Shown: positions 9,355 through 18,975 of the stretch, piece after piece
How positions within the stretch are numbered: the first letter of the stretch is position 1
Layout: the number at the start of each line of letters is the position of its first letter
Assembly: GCF_029946515.1 (NCBI RefSeq)
Contig: NZ_JARZHH010000016.1
Coordinates: 118,713-182,712 of the forward strand
From: Polyangium sp. 6x1
GTDB taxonomy: Bacteria; Myxococcota_A; Polyangia; Polyangiales; Polyangiaceae
Length of the DNA stretch: 64,000 bases
Direction of reading: 5' to 3'
Position numbers and translations under genes: made by a program
The notes under the pieces: generated by a model
Seen by the model: the letters and a program-made list of their open reading frames with translations, nothing else
The model's database searches: none
What the model was told of the DNA's origin: nothing

Positions 9355-9845
9355 GCGCGACGCGCATCCGCCGCGAGGCGCTCTCGCTCGACGAGGTCAC
9401 CCAGATCGTGGCGCGCCCCGAGGCCGGCGCGATCGCGACGTTCCTCGGCGTCGTTCGCAACACGAACGACGGCCGCAGCGTGAGCCTGCTCGAATACGAG
9501 GCCTACGGCACCATGGCCGAGGCCGAGCTTCAGCGGATCCTCGAAGAGCTCGAGCGCGAGATCCCCGGCGTTCGTGTCGCAGCCACGCACCGCATCGGCG
9601 CGCTCCACGTCGGCGACGCCGCCGTCGTTTGCGCCGCGAGCGCCCCGCACCGCGGCGAGGCGTTCCGCGCGTGCCGCGAGCTCATCGACCGCATCAAGGC
9701 GAGGCTCCCGATCTGGAAACGCGAGCACGGCCCCGACGGACCTTACTGGGTCGGCTGGGAAGACGCGCGGTGCGCGCCCGATCATGGCGAGCACGCGCAT
9801 CACGAGCACGCGCATCACGAGCACGCGCACGACGAGAAGCGCTGA
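9351..9845 (+). CDS. moaE: Molybdopterin synthase large subunit MoaE with His-rich tail
   Basis: A 164-residue catalytic subunit of molybdopterin synthase, partner of MoaD. Family motifs include ATFLGVVRNTNDGR, LEYEAYGTMAE, the THRIGALHVGD strand and the RIKARLPIWKRE segment with catalytic lysines. It starts at a GTG that overlaps the moaC stop (GTGA), with GGAGG 5 nt upstream, so translation is coupled. The last 20 residues are a histidine/glutamate/alanine tail made from a 15-bp tandem repeat, absent from standard MoaE. The gene converges on moeA with 3 nt between stops. Confidence 0.93.
   Translation: MSATRIRREALSLDEVTQIVARPEAGAIATFLGVVRNTNDGRSVSLLEYEAYGTMAEAELQRILEELEREIPGVRVAATHRIGALHVGDAAVVCAASAPHRGEAFRACRELIDRIKARLPIWKREHGPDGPYWVGWEDARCAPDHGEHAHHEHAHHEHAHDEKR
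9789..9833 (+). repeat. 15-bp tandem repeat encoding the MoaE His tail
   Basis: Three units of GAGCACGCGCATCAC, the last slightly changed, encode repeated Glu-His-Ala-His-His inside moaE. Copy number could vary by slippage without a frameshift. Confidence 0.85.
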
Positions 9846-9848
9846 CGC

Positions 9849-11051
9849 TCAGAACGCGTCGATCCGGATCGCTTCGAGCTCGCTCCCGTCCTCGACGCGG
9901 CCCTGACTCGCGGGCACCACCACGAGCACCTCTGCTTCCGCAAAACTCGTCACCGCGCCCGACGCCTGGTTCGGCAGGAGCCGCGCGCGCGACGGACCCG
10001 CGCCCGGCTCGATCCGCGCGCGGACGAACTCCTCGCGGCCGGGCGCGCGATCGTACGAGCCCACCACCGTCACGCGCTCGCGCCGCGGGAGCGGCGCTGG
10101 ATCCCCTTGCAACGCGCGCACGAGCGGCGCGCCGAAGAGCAGCCACGTGAGCGATGCGCTTGCCGGATTACCGGGCAACCCGAGCACGTGCGTGTCCCCG
10201 GCGCGACCGACGGCGATGGGCTTGCCCGGCTTGATCGCCACGCGCCAGAAATCGAGCGTCACGCCGGCCGCCTCGAACGCGGGTCGCATCACGTCACGAT
10301 CCCCGACGCTCACGCCGCCGATCGTCACCACGAGATCACTGCCGCGCAGCGCCTCCACGACCGCCGCGCGCGCCACGTCGAGGTCGTCCGGTACATACGC
10401 GCCGACGCGCGCGATCGCCCCGATCTGCCGCGCTGCCGCCGCGACGAACACGCCGTTCGACTCCGCGATCGAGCCGGGTTTGCCGGGCTCGCCCGGCGAC
10501 CGCAGCTCGTCGCCCGAGCACAGGATCGTCACCACGGGTCGCTGCGCGACGAGCACGAAGGGACGATCGAGCGCCGCCGCGAGCGCCGCATGACCCGGCG
10601 TCATCCGCGTGCCCCGCGCGATCGCCACCGCGCCCTCGGCGAGATCGGATCCACGCAGGCGAATCCACGCGCCCGCGCGTGGCGCCTCCCGCACCAGGAT
10701 CACGTCGCCGCGCCGCTCGACGTTCTCCTGCATGATCACGGCATCCGCACCTTCGGGCAGCCGCGCGCCAGTAAAAATCCGGCACGCCGTCCTCGGCGCG
10801 AGCGCGGGCCTCTCGCCGCCGGCCGAGCTCTCCCCGACCACGGGCAACTCGAAGGGCCCGCCTCCCGCGAAGTCCGCCGCGCGCACCGCGTACCCATCCA
10901 TCGAGCTGTGATCGAACGCCGGCATCGGCGCGCGCGCGACGAGGTCCTCGGCGAGCACGCGCCCGGCGACCTGATCCAGGCTCACGCGCTCTTTGCCTAC
11001 GGGGCGCGCCGCGGCGAGCAGGCGCGCGAGGGCGTCGCCGTACGGCAGCAT
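9849..11051 (-). CDS. moeA: Molybdopterin molybdenumtransferase MoeA
   Basis: A 400-residue enzyme that inserts molybdate into adenylylated molybdopterin, the last general step of cofactor synthesis. It shows the MoeA order: a domain with FDHSSMDGYAVRA, the QENVE motif, CSGDEL, then the MoCF-like GGVSVGDRD and GLPGNPAS loops, and a C-terminal barrel. The ATG at 11051 lies inside the stop of the upstream mog gene (TGATG), so the two are translationally coupled. The frame extends further upstream, but that region belongs to the other gene. It converges on moaE. Confidence 0.94.
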   Translation of the reverse strand: MLPYGDALARLLAAARPVGKERVSLDQVAGRVLAEDLVARAPMPAFDHSSMDGYAVRAADFAGGGPFELPVVGESSAGGERPALAPRTACRIFTGARLPEGADAVIMQENVERRGDVILVREAPRAGAWIRLRGSDLAEGAVAIARGTRMTPGHAALAAALDRPFVLVAQRPVVTILCSGDELRSPGEPGKPGSIAESNGVFVAAAARQIGAIARVGAYVPDDLDVARAAVVEALRGSDLVVTIGGVSVGDRDVMRPAFEAAGVTLDFWRVAIKPGKPIAVGRAGDTHVLGLPGNPASASLTWLLFGAPLVRALQGDPAPLPRRERVTVVGSYDRAPGREEFVRARIEPGAGPSRARLLPNQASGAVTSFAEAEVLVVVPASQGRVEDGSELEAIRIDAF

Positions 11052-11611
11052 CAGTGCTTCCTCCCGTGCTTGCCGTGGTGATGACCGTGATGATGACCGT
11101 GTGCGGCGTGCTTGCCGCCTCGCCCTGAGGCCAGCGCGATCGCGTGCGACAGCGTCGGCGCGAGCAGCGCGTCCACCGCGAGCTCGACCGCGCTCGGGCT
11201 GCCTGGCAGCGCCGCGATCACCTTGCCTCGCACCACGCCGGCGATCGCGCGCGACAGCATCGCGCGGGGCCCGATCTGCTCCCACGAGAGCCTGCGGAAC
11301 GCCTCGCCGAAGCCGTCGATCGTCTTGTCGAGCATGGGCTCGATCACCTCGAGCGTGCGGTCGCGCTGCGCGATGCCCGTCCCGCCCGTCAGCACGATCG
11401 CGTCGGCCGTGTCCGCGTCGCAGACGTACGTGATGGCCTCGCGGAGCACGTCCGGCTCCTCGCGCAGGATCGCGTGCGACACGACGGAGAAACCCGCCGC
11501 GCGCAGACGATCGACGAGCAGGCGGCCGCCCTCGTCGTCGTTCGGCGTGCGCGTATCGCTGAGCGTGAACGTGGCGACCTTGAAGACTTCGGTTTTTTCG
11601 TTGGTGCTCAT
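11051..11611 (-). CDS. MoaB/Mog-family molybdopterin adenylyltransferase with His-rich tail
   Basis: A 186-residue MoCF-domain protein that adenylylates molybdopterin before MoeA acts. Motifs: SDTRTPNDDEGG near the N terminus, LTGGTGIAQRD as the MPT-binding loop, and ALPGSPSAVELA. MoaB and MogA are hard to separate without a tree; the SDTR and TGGTGI motifs favour the MoaB type. The last 20 residues are a His/Gly/Lys tail (HGHHHGHHHGKHG), similar in character to the MoaE tail. It is first of the two-gene mog-moeA operon, 4 nt from the patatin-like gene on the same strand. Confidence 0.9.
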   Translation of the reverse strand: MSTNEKTEVFKVATFTLSDTRTPNDDEGGRLLVDRLRAAGFSVVSHAILREEPDVLREAITYVCDADTADAIVLTGGTGIAQRDRTLEVIEPMLDKTIDGFGEAFRRLSWEQIGPRAMLSRAIAGVVRGKVIAALPGSPSAVELAVDALLAPTLSHAIALASGRGGKHAAHGHHHGHHHGKHGRKH

Positions 11612-11615
11612 AACG

Positions 11616-12368
11616 TTAACGGCTCCTCGGCTCGATGACGACCGAGCGGTGCGGCATCGTCAGCGCCTCTTCCATGGGCCCAGGATCGAAATCGAAGTGA
11701 CGCTGCCTCAGCGGACGCTCCGGGAAGAGCAGGCGGAGGCGCACGTGGGGCGGCGCCGTCGGAGGCTCCTCGGGCGAGAAGAGCGTCCGCGCGATCTTTC
11801 CGCCGGGGAAGGGAGAGATCACCGTGATGTCCGTCGCGCCGCGCGAGACGAGCGCGTCGATCAACGTGTTGTCCGTGGCGCCTCCGTCGAGGTGCACCTC
11901 CCCGTCGAGCCGCGGCACGCGCGCGTACACGACCGGGATGAAGCACGAGGCCACGAGCACGTCGTGCATGTCGCGCCGCTCGTGGTTCGAGTGCACCACG
12001 AGCGCGCCCTTCTTCCGCGCGAAGAAGCGCCCCGCGTGCGTGGTCGCCACGAGCAGCTCGGTCTCCGTCCCGTGGAGCTTCTCTTCCGGCAAGAAGCGCT
12101 CGAGCGCGCCGCGCAGCACCGAGCTCATCCCGAAGGGGCTCCGCTCGCTCGACAGGTAGCGCCGCGACACGACCGGCGTCTTCGCCATCGAGCGCCAGAG
12201 GTCCGGGCCCACGCCTGCGAGGCCCGCGACGAGCGCCGCGCCGGAGATGGATCCCGACGAGGCCCCCGCCACGAGATCGAAGCGCTCGCCCGCGGCCACG
12301 AGGCGCGACAGCACGCCGAACTGGAACGCCGCCCGGCAGGCGCAGCCGGGCAAGGACAGCGCTCGCAC
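11616..12368 (-). CDS. Patatin-like phospholipase
   Basis: A 250-residue lipid acyl hydrolase. The nucleophile elbow is GASSGS (GxSxG) early in the protein and the catalytic Asp is in LDGGATDNT, giving the Ser-Asp dyad of the patatin fold. The N-terminal LSLPGCACRAAFQFG resembles the oxyanion-hole strand. No signal peptide is apparent, so it is probably cytosolic or delivered by another route. The start is a GTG at 12368, divergent from lgt. The mog gene follows after 4 nt, which may reflect co-transcription rather than shared function. Confidence 0.85.
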   Translation of the reverse strand: MRALSLPGCACRAAFQFGVLSRLVAAGERFDLVAGASSGSISGAALVAGLAGVGPDLWRSMAKTPVVSRRYLSSERSPFGMSSVLRGALERFLPEEKLHGTETELLVATTHAGRFFARKKGALVVHSNHERRDMHDVLVASCFIPVVYARVPRLDGEVHLDGGATDNTLIDALVSRGATDITVISPFPGGKIARTLFSPEEPPTAPPHVRLRLLFPERPLRQRHFDFDPGPMEEALTMPHRSVVIEPRSR

Positions 12369-12496
12369 GCCGAGGTCTTATCAGAGCCCGTGTTCGACGT
12401 CACCCTTCGCCGGGGTGGGGGCCCTCGGCGCGGAAGCGTCAAGCTCATCGCGCGCGTCCATGGCGTCGGCGCGCGCGCTGCGCTACGCACGTTCGC

Positions 12497-13468
12497 GTGG
12501 CAGAGCCGCTGATCCCCTACATCTCGCTCCCCGAGATCCCGCTCGGTTTCCTGCTCGACGTGCCCGTCCTGGGCAAGCTCTTCGACCCGGCGCATCCGCC
12601 GTCGATCAAGCCGTTCGGCACGCTCGTCGCGCTCGGCGTCTACATCGGCTCGGTCATCACGATGCACCGCGCGAAGGAGCGCAACCTCGACACGAAGAAG
12701 ATGAACGAGTTCATCTTCTGGGTCGTCGCCGCGGGGTTCATCGGCGGGCACGTCCTCGACGCGATCTTCTACCACCCGCAGCGCGTCGCCCGCGATCCGC
12801 TCTACCTGCTGATGCTCTGGGACGGCCTGTCGAGCTACGGCGGCTTCATCGGCGCGATCATCGGCTGCTTCGCGTACAAGTTCATCAAGCGCGAGAAGGT
12901 CCTCCCGTATGCGGACGTCGTCGTCGCGACGTTCCCGATCGCGTGGATCTTCGGCCGCGCCGGTTGCTCCGTCGTGCACGATCATCCGGGCCGCCTCTCC
13001 GACGCGTGGTTCGCGGTTCGTTACCCGATGGGGAGCGGCTGGGTCGGCCGCTTCGACCTCGGCCTCTACGAGTTCGTCCTGACGATCCCGCTCGCGATCA
13101 TCGTCACGCTGCTCTGGCGTCGTGGACCGCGCCCGCCGGGCTACTTCACGGGCGTCATCTGCATGGCCTACGCGCCCGTGCGCTTCGTGCTCGACTTCTT
13201 CCGCGAGGTCGAGGGCGCGAGCATGCTCGGCGGCGATCCGCGGTACGGCGGCCTGACGCCCGCGCAGTGGGCGTGCTTCGGCCTCTTCGCGGTCGGCGCG
13301 TACTTCACGTTCGTGATCGCCAAGAACAAGGCGGCGCCCACGGACGGCGGGCCTCCCGCGGCTCGCAAGAAGAAGCGCAAGAAGAAGGCTGCCTCCGTGG
13401 AGAACACGGCTGCGGACGAGGGCAGCGAGGGCAGCGAGAGCAGCGGCGCGGCGGGGCAGGAGAGCTAG
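12497..13468 (+). CDS. lgt: Prolipoprotein diacylglyceryl transferase Lgt
   Basis: Inner-membrane enzyme that attaches diacylglycerol to the lipobox cysteine of prolipoproteins, the first step in making the many lipoproteins in this window. It has about seven membrane helices and the Lgt signature segments GLSSYGGFIGAIIG and the FGRAGCSVVHDHPGR region, which holds the catalytic Arg/His area. At 323 residues it is a little longer than E. coli Lgt because of a lysine-rich tail (KKKRKKK) and an acidic/serine end. The GTG at 12497 is the only reasonable start. A strong hairpin follows the gene. Confidence 0.92.
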   Translation: MAEPLIPYISLPEIPLGFLLDVPVLGKLFDPAHPPSIKPFGTLVALGVYIGSVITMHRAKERNLDTKKMNEFIFWVVAAGFIGGHVLDAIFYHPQRVARDPLYLLMLWDGLSSYGGFIGAIIGCFAYKFIKREKVLPYADVVVATFPIAWIFGRAGCSVVHDHPGRLSDAWFAVRYPMGSGWVGRFDLGLYEFVLTIPLAIIVTLLWRRGPRPPGYFTGVICMAYAPVRFVLDFFREVEGASMLGGDPRYGGLTPAQWACFGLFAVGAYFTFVIAKNKAAPTDGGPPAARKKKRKKKAASVENTAADEGSEGSESSGAAGQES

Positions 13469-13484
13469 AGGCTGGTCGGCGTAT

Positions 13485-13525
13485 CGCTCGACGCGATCCA
13501 CGTCGATCGTGGCTCGCGTCGAGCG
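13485..13525. terminator. Long hairpin between convergent lgt and diiron gene
   Basis: CGCTCGACGCGA pairs perfectly with TCGCGTCGAGCG, and an inner CCACG/CGTGG extends the stem around loop TCGAT. That is 17 of 18 pairs, with one mismatch. It sits exactly between two convergent stop codons, which fits a bidirectional terminator, although there is no T tract. Confidence 0.55.
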
Positions 13526-13538
13526 GACCTGCCTCGCG

Positions 13539-14423
13539 TCACTCCGCGTCGAAGAGCGCGGGCTCGGCTTCGACCTTCGGCTGGCTCTTGGTGCGGAAGT
13601 TCCGCGGGAACCACGCGTCGGGCGCGCGGCGGATGTTGTGGCGCTCCGCGAACTTCGTGAACAGGTCGAACCACTCGAGCCCGGGCAGCTCGCTGATCTT
13701 CTGATCGACGCGCGCGATCGCCTTGCCGTCGAGGCCGTCGAAGAGGAAGCGGATCGTGTGAAGGACGTCTTCCTTGGAGCACATACCGTCGCCGACGGGG
13801 GTCCAGGCGAGCTTCAGCGCCGCGGAGACGATCTTCGCCGTCATCGGATCGCGCTGCAGGCGGCGCTTCGCGTGCTCGCGGTAAAACGCGTAGTGGCGGA
13901 GCTCCTGCTTCATGATCCGCTGGCAGATCTTGTTCAGGATCGGGTGATCGATCCGCTCGATGAGCGCCTGGTAGGCGCTGTACGTCGTGAACTCCTGGAT
14001 CGTGCCCCAGACCATGTGCACGCCAGGCCAGTGCGTCGGGAAGAGCTTGCCGAGCATGTTCTGCCCCCACTCATCGATGCGCTCGCCGGGGCTGCGCGAG
14101 AGGAACATGTCACGCCGGTATGTCGGAGAAAGCGGCTCGCCCAGCGCTTCCATGAACCTGCGGAAGGCACGTCCGTGGAACTCCTCCTCGTACATCCACA
14201 CGCAGAGGAAGGGCGCGATCTCCGGCTCCTCGTACACGGCGTTCGTGGACATGAGGGCCTTGGTGTAGAAAAACGTCGAGTTCTCCGTGAGCAGGAAATA
14301 CCGCAGGCAACGGATCGCCTCGGGGGTCATCGGGTGCTTCGGGACCTCGGACCAGTCGATGTCCGAAAGGTCGACCCTGCCGGACGAATCCATCAAGCGC
14401 TCGATGTTGAAGTGCTCCGCCAT
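13539..14423 (-). CDS. Ferritin-like diiron oxygenase, acyl-ACP desaturase type
   Basis: A 294-residue soluble protein with a complete set of diiron ligands in two helix pairs: Glu47, then Glu80-x-x-His83 (EEFH), then Glu144, then Glu174-x-x-His177 (ELRH). This E/ExxH/E/ExxH pattern is that of stearoyl-ACP desaturases and related ferritin-like oxygenases. It is shorter than plant desaturases and I cannot confirm the substrate; other ferritin-like oxidases remain possible. The ATG at 14423 fits. It is divergent from the RRM gene across 425 nt and convergent with lgt. Confidence 0.72.
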   Translation of the reverse strand: MAEHFNIERLMDSSGRVDLSDIDWSEVPKHPMTPEAIRCLRYFLLTENSTFFYTKALMSTNAVYEEPEIAPFLCVWMYEEEFHGRAFRRFMEALGEPLSPTYRRDMFLSRSPGERIDEWGQNMLGKLFPTHWPGVHMVWGTIQEFTTYSAYQALIERIDHPILNKICQRIMKQELRHYAFYREHAKRRLQRDPMTAKIVSAALKLAWTPVGDGMCSKEDVLHTIRFLFDGLDGKAIARVDQKISELPGLEWFDLFTKFAERHNIRRAPDAWFPRNFRTKSQPKVEAEPALFDAE

Positions 14424-14848
14424 CGCGTTTTGAACCTCGGGAAACGGGTCGTAACACGATTTACGTCTGGCGACGCAAGCGGATCCTCCGTCCCGGTCGC
14501 TCGGGCGCCCACGTGCTCCTCATCGGTGTTTTTTCGCTGCGTAGAGCGCTTCGCGACGCGGTTTTCAGCGAGCGAACGACGACGCGGGGAGGAGGTGACG
14601 CAGCGGGTCGAGCAGGGGCTCGAGGGGCCCATCGCGGAGGAATCGACACGCTCGGGGACGAACGTGCCGAGAGAGGCTCCCTTGACGCGGGAAGTGGGCC
14701 ATATATCGTGGGCTGTAGCTCGTCCCAGGAGGTACGCTCCTCGCCATCGTGATGCGAGACGCGCCTCTCAGGGAGAGCGTTCGAGGCGAGCAAGAGGGCG
14801 CGAGCCTCGGAGGCGAGGCGCTAGGATCGATGGTGCGCAGGTTTTTCG
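14424..14848. other. Divergent intergenic region, 425 nt
   Basis: It holds upstream sequence for the diiron gene (-) and the RRM gene (+). I see no convincing small ORF or RNA gene. A run of alternating GGAGGCGAGGCG-like purine-rich sequence precedes the RRM gene and probably forms its 5' leader. A possible promoter is listed separately. Confidence 0.5.
14682..14709 (+). promoter_or_regulatory. Possible promoter of the RRM gene
   Basis: TTGACG (14682-14687) and TATCGT (14704-14709) are separated by 16 nt and would give a leader of about 130 nt. It overlaps an AT-rich CATATATC, the only such stretch nearby. Pattern match by eye. Confidence 0.35.
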
Positions 14849-15769
14849 ATGGCTGAAGATTCTCGTAAGTTGTTCGTAGCAGGACTGCCCGACTCCATTA
14901 CCGAAGATGTTCTCCGTGGGCTCTTCGAGGCGACAGGCGGCAACGTCGTCGAGGTGAGCCTTCCGAAGGATCGCGCGACGGGTCGGCCGCGTGGTTTCGG
15001 GTTCGTGACGCTCGCGACGAGCGAGGAGGCGAATGCCGCTCGCGAGTCGCTGGACGGCTCGTTCCAGGGCGGCAAGTCGATCTCCGTGCGGCCCTTCCAG
15101 GCCGAGCCACCGCGCCGTGAAGGTGGCGTGGGCGGCGGCATGGGCGGCCCGCGGCCGATGGGTGGTGGAGGTGGTGGCATGGGCGGCGGTGGGCCTGCTG
15201 CGGCAGCGCCTGACCGCACTCTCTACGTCGGCAACCTCCCGTACGACGCAAGCATCGAGGAGGTCGAGTCGATGATCACCTCGGCTGGCGGAGGCCCCGT
15301 CGTGCGTGTGCACTTGCCGATGGACGCGGACGGACGCAAGCGCGGCTTCGGCTTCGTCACGATGGCGAGCGCCGAGGCGGCGAAGGGCGCGATCGAAGCG
15401 CTGCGCGGTGTGGACGTGCGTGGCCGTCGGCTCGTCGTCAACCTTGCGCATCCCAAGGGCGAACGTCCGGCTGGCGCGGAGCGTCCCGGCGGCGGCGGTT
15501 ACGCCGGCGGCGGCGGCGGTTATGGCGGCGGCGGCGGCGGTTACGGCGGCGGCGGCGGCGGTTATGGCGGCGGTGGTGGTGGGCCGGGCGGCTACGCTCC
15601 CGCGCCTCCTCCGCCTCCGCAACGCAAGACGTTCGACGATCGTCGTCGTCGTGGCGGCGGTGCCGGTCACGACGGGGACGGCCCGGGGGGCGGTGGTGGA
15701 CGTCGCTCCAACAACAAGAACTGGGGCCGCGACGACGACTGGAGGGACGGCGGAAAAGACGACGAGTGA
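14849..15769 (+). CDS. RNA-binding protein with two RRM domains and glycine-rich tail
   Basis: A 306-residue protein. RRM1 (about 5-85) has RNP2 KLFVAGLP and RNP1 RGFGFVTL. RRM2 (about 124-205) has RNP2 TLYVGNLP and RNP1 RGFGFVTM. Between them is a Gly/Met-rich linker, and after RRM2 comes a tail with repeated GGYGGGG blocks, then a basic Arg/Gly/Asp-rich end. Bacterial glycine-rich RRM proteins are typical of myxobacteria and cyanobacteria and usually have one RRM; two domains with an RGG-like tail resemble eukaryotic hnRNP proteins. They are linked to cold or stress responses; the role here is inferred. The ATG at 14849 places RNP2 at the very N terminus, as usual. Confidence 0.9.
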   Translation: MAEDSRKLFVAGLPDSITEDVLRGLFEATGGNVVEVSLPKDRATGRPRGFGFVTLATSEEANAARESLDGSFQGGKSISVRPFQAEPPRREGGVGGGMGGPRPMGGGGGGMGGGGPAAAAPDRTLYVGNLPYDASIEEVESMITSAGGGPVVRVHLPMDADGRKRGFGFVTMASAEAAKGAIEALRGVDVRGRRLVVNLAHPKGERPAGAERPGGGGYAGGGGGYGGGGGGYGGGGGGYGGGGGGPGGYAPAPPPPPQRKTFDDRRRRGGGAGHDGDGPGGGGGRRSNNKNWGRDDDWRDGGKDDE

Positions 15770-15777
15770 TCGGGCTC

Positions 15778-15809
15778 GGCGAGCGCCCGAGCGTCAGCTC
15801 GGGCTCGCC
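15778..15809 (+). terminator. Possible terminator after the RRM gene
   Basis: GGCGAG and CCCGAGC, with a small bulge, pair with GCTCGGG and CTCGCC around loop GTCA, 9 nt after the stop codon. No T tract follows. Confidence 0.4.
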
Positions 15810-15856
15810 CGTCCCGGCTCGCTTGCGATCTTTGCCCAAGGTCGTGCTCGCCGACG

Positions 15857-15884
15857 TTGACAGCGGCGGGAAATTCCGTAGGTT
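15857..15884 (+). promoter_or_regulatory. Likely promoter of rpmG
   Basis: A consensus TTGACA (15857-15862), a 16-nt spacer, then TAGGTT (15879-15884). The transcription start would lie about 110 nt before rpmG. Confidence 0.55.
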
Positions 15885-16004
15885 ACCGCCCTCCTTTGCG
15901 CCCCCCCGTCGTGGTGGGGTCGTGGAGGGCGGGTTTCGCGGCGCCTCACGCGAGCGTGCCCGTGACCGAGCCGGCGCGAAACCGGTGAGTTTCAGGAGAC
16001 AGCC

Positions 16005-16166
16005 ATGCGCGACATCATCAAGCTGACGTGCGGCAATTGCAGCCGGGCGAACTACCACACGACGAAGAACAAGCGGACGATGTCGGACAAGTTCGTCATC
16101 AAGAAGTTCTGTCCGGTGTGCCGCAAGCACTACGAGCACAAGGAAGGCAAGATCTCGAAGGGCTGA
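16005..16166 (+). CDS. rpmG: 50S ribosomal protein L33
   Basis: A 53-residue ribosomal protein ([20 protein letters not shown]...). Two CxxC pairs, CGNC and CPVC, show the zinc-binding form of L33 rather than the zinc-free form. AGGAG lies 5-6 nt before the ATG. In many bacteria rpmG precedes secE-nusG or a tRNA, but here the next gene is mreB. The gene is short and easily missed by length-based gene calling. Confidence 0.93.
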   Translation: MRDIIKLTCGNCSRANYHTTKNKRTMSDKFVIKKFCPVCRKHYEHKEGKISKG

Positions 16167-16314
16167 TGGCCTTCGCGGATCTGCCTGTGCATGTGCGAAC
16201 GTGATTGACGGGTGGATCCATGGCATGGCCATGGGTTCGCCCGTGCTTGCTGCTGAACGGGTGTGCCCGACCTGAGCAGGTGCTCTCGTTGCGACACCCC
16301 ACCATGGATGATAG

Positions 16315-17421
<1,107 letters not shown>

Positions 17422-17535
17422 CCGGAGCGCGTGTGCAGGTAGCGCCCGCGCGTCTCTCGTGGCATCGAGGGATGAGCGGGGGCACCTCCCTCGTTTGACC
17501 CGAGCCGCTTTCCCAGCGGCAGCGCCGGCCGACGC

Positions 17536-18423
17536 ATGAACTTCAAGCGATACCGCGACCTGGCCATCGTCCTGCTCGCCCTGGCGGTGCCGTTCTGGTT
17601 CCTCCGGGCCAGCATGCGTGATCCCGGCAAGGTCACGGGCGCCGACAGGGTGATCGTCCGGATCGCCACGCCCCTCCAGTACGCCGCGGCGACGCTCGCG
17701 CGCGGGCTCTCGAACATCTGGGGCGACTACATCTACCTGGTCGACGTCAAGGAAGACAACGCGCGGATCGCCTCGCAGAACGCGCGCCTCCGCGAGCGCG
17801 TGCGCAAGCTCGAAGCGCTCGAAGAGGAAAACCGGAGGCTCCGGCGCCTGCTCGATCTGCGCACGAGCGTCCGCACCGACGTCGTGAGCGCGCAGGTCGT
17901 CGGAAAAAACACGAACGAGTTCTTCCGCGTCGCGCGCGTCAGCCTCGATCGCGAGGCGCGCGACGTGCAGCCGAACCTTCCCGTGATCTCGCCCGACGGC
18001 GTCGTGGGCACGACGCTCAAGGTCTCGGGCGACACGATCGACGTGCGGCTCGTCGTCGACGCGGGCAGCGGCGTCGACGTCGTCGTGCAGCGGACGGGGG
18101 CGCGTGGGTTCGTCCGCGGGACGGGCGACGAGACGAAGTACCTCTGCAGCGTGGAGTACGTGCAGCGCACCGACGAGGTGGAGGTCGGCGATCTGCTCGT
18201 CACGAGCGGCGTCGGGAAGCGCTATCCGAAGGGCATCCCCGTCGGCAAGGTGACGCAGGTCGTGAAGCGCGACTTCGGCATCTACCAGCAGGTGTACGCG
18301 ACGCCTGCCGTGGATTTTTCGCGGCTCGAAGAGGTGCTCATCGTCACGTCTGCGCCTCCGGAAGAGGCGCTGCCTCAGGCGCCCGCGCCGGGCGCGGCTG
18401 GCTCTTCCACGCCGCGGCGGTAA
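17536..18423 (+). CDS. mreC: Rod shape-determining protein MreC
   Basis: A 295-residue periplasmic scaffold linking MreB to PBP2. One N-terminal membrane helix (about 10-30) is followed by a coiled coil (about 70-105, RLRERVRKLEALEEENRRLR), then two beta-barrel subdomains. A proline/alanine-rich tail follows residue 275. A purine-rich GGAGGGGAGGAGAGAGGA stretch between this gene and mreD is the mreD ribosome binding region. Confidence 0.94.
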   Translation: MNFKRYRDLAIVLLALAVPFWFLRASMRDPGKVTGADRVIVRIATPLQYAAATLARGLSNIWGDYIYLVDVKEDNARIASQNARLRERVRKLEALEEENRRLRRLLDLRTSVRTDVVSAQVVGKNTNEFFRVARVSLDREARDVQPNLPVISPDGVVGTTLKVSGDTIDVRLVVDAGSGVDVVVQRTGARGFVRGTGDETKYLCSVEYVQRTDEVEVGDLLVTSGVGKRYPKGIPVGKVTQVVKRDFGIYQQVYATPAVDFSRLEEVLIVTSAPPEEALPQAPAPGAAGSSTPRR

Positions 18424-18447
18424 GGTCGGAGGGGAGGAGAGAGGACG

Positions 18448-18975
18448 ATGCGAAACACCGCATTTCTCGCAGTCGGCATCGCCCTTCTCGTCATCCAGTC
18501 GAACCTCTACCGGCTGATCGGGCGGCTGCAGATCGCGGGGATCACGCCGAGCCTGCTCTTGCCGCTCGTGGTGTTCATGGGCGTGCACGAGTACTCGATC
18601 GCGCGCGGCGCGGCGCTCGCGTTCTTGCTCGGCTACCTGCTCGATCTGTTCTCGGCCTCGCCCATCGGCCTGTTCACCTTCATCACGGTCGCCACGTTCG
18701 TCGTGGCGCGCGCCGCGGGCGTGCGCCTCGCCGCGCAGACGCTCCTCACGAAGGTCGCGCTCGCCTTCGCGTTCGCGCTGCTCGAAGGCGTGCTCATCAT
18801 CGTGCTCACGGCAATCTTCGGGACCGACACGGCGAGGCCGCGCGCGCTCGCGACGCTCGTCGCGCCGCACGCGATCGGCACGGCGCTCTTCGCGCCGCTC
18901 GTCTTCAGCCTCGCCGAGCGCGTGCACCAGGCGACCATCAACGTGCCGAGGCCCGGGGAAGGAGGCCAGCGATGA
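18448..18975 (+). CDS. mreD: Rod shape-determining membrane protein MreD
   Basis: A 175-residue integral membrane protein with about five helices. It partners MreC in the elongasome. The sequence is poorly conserved, as is usual for MreD, so the call rests on hydrophobicity, length and position between mreC and mrdA. Its stop overlaps the mrdA start (ATGA at 18972). Confidence 0.9.
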   Translation: MRNTAFLAVGIALLVIQSNLYRLIGRLQIAGITPSLLLPLVVFMGVHEYSIARGAALAFLLGYLLDLFSASPIGLFTFITVATFVVARAAGVRLAAQTLLTKVALAFAFALLEGVLIIVLTAIFGTDTARPRALATLVAPHAIGTALFAPLVFSLAERVHQATINVPRPGEGGQR

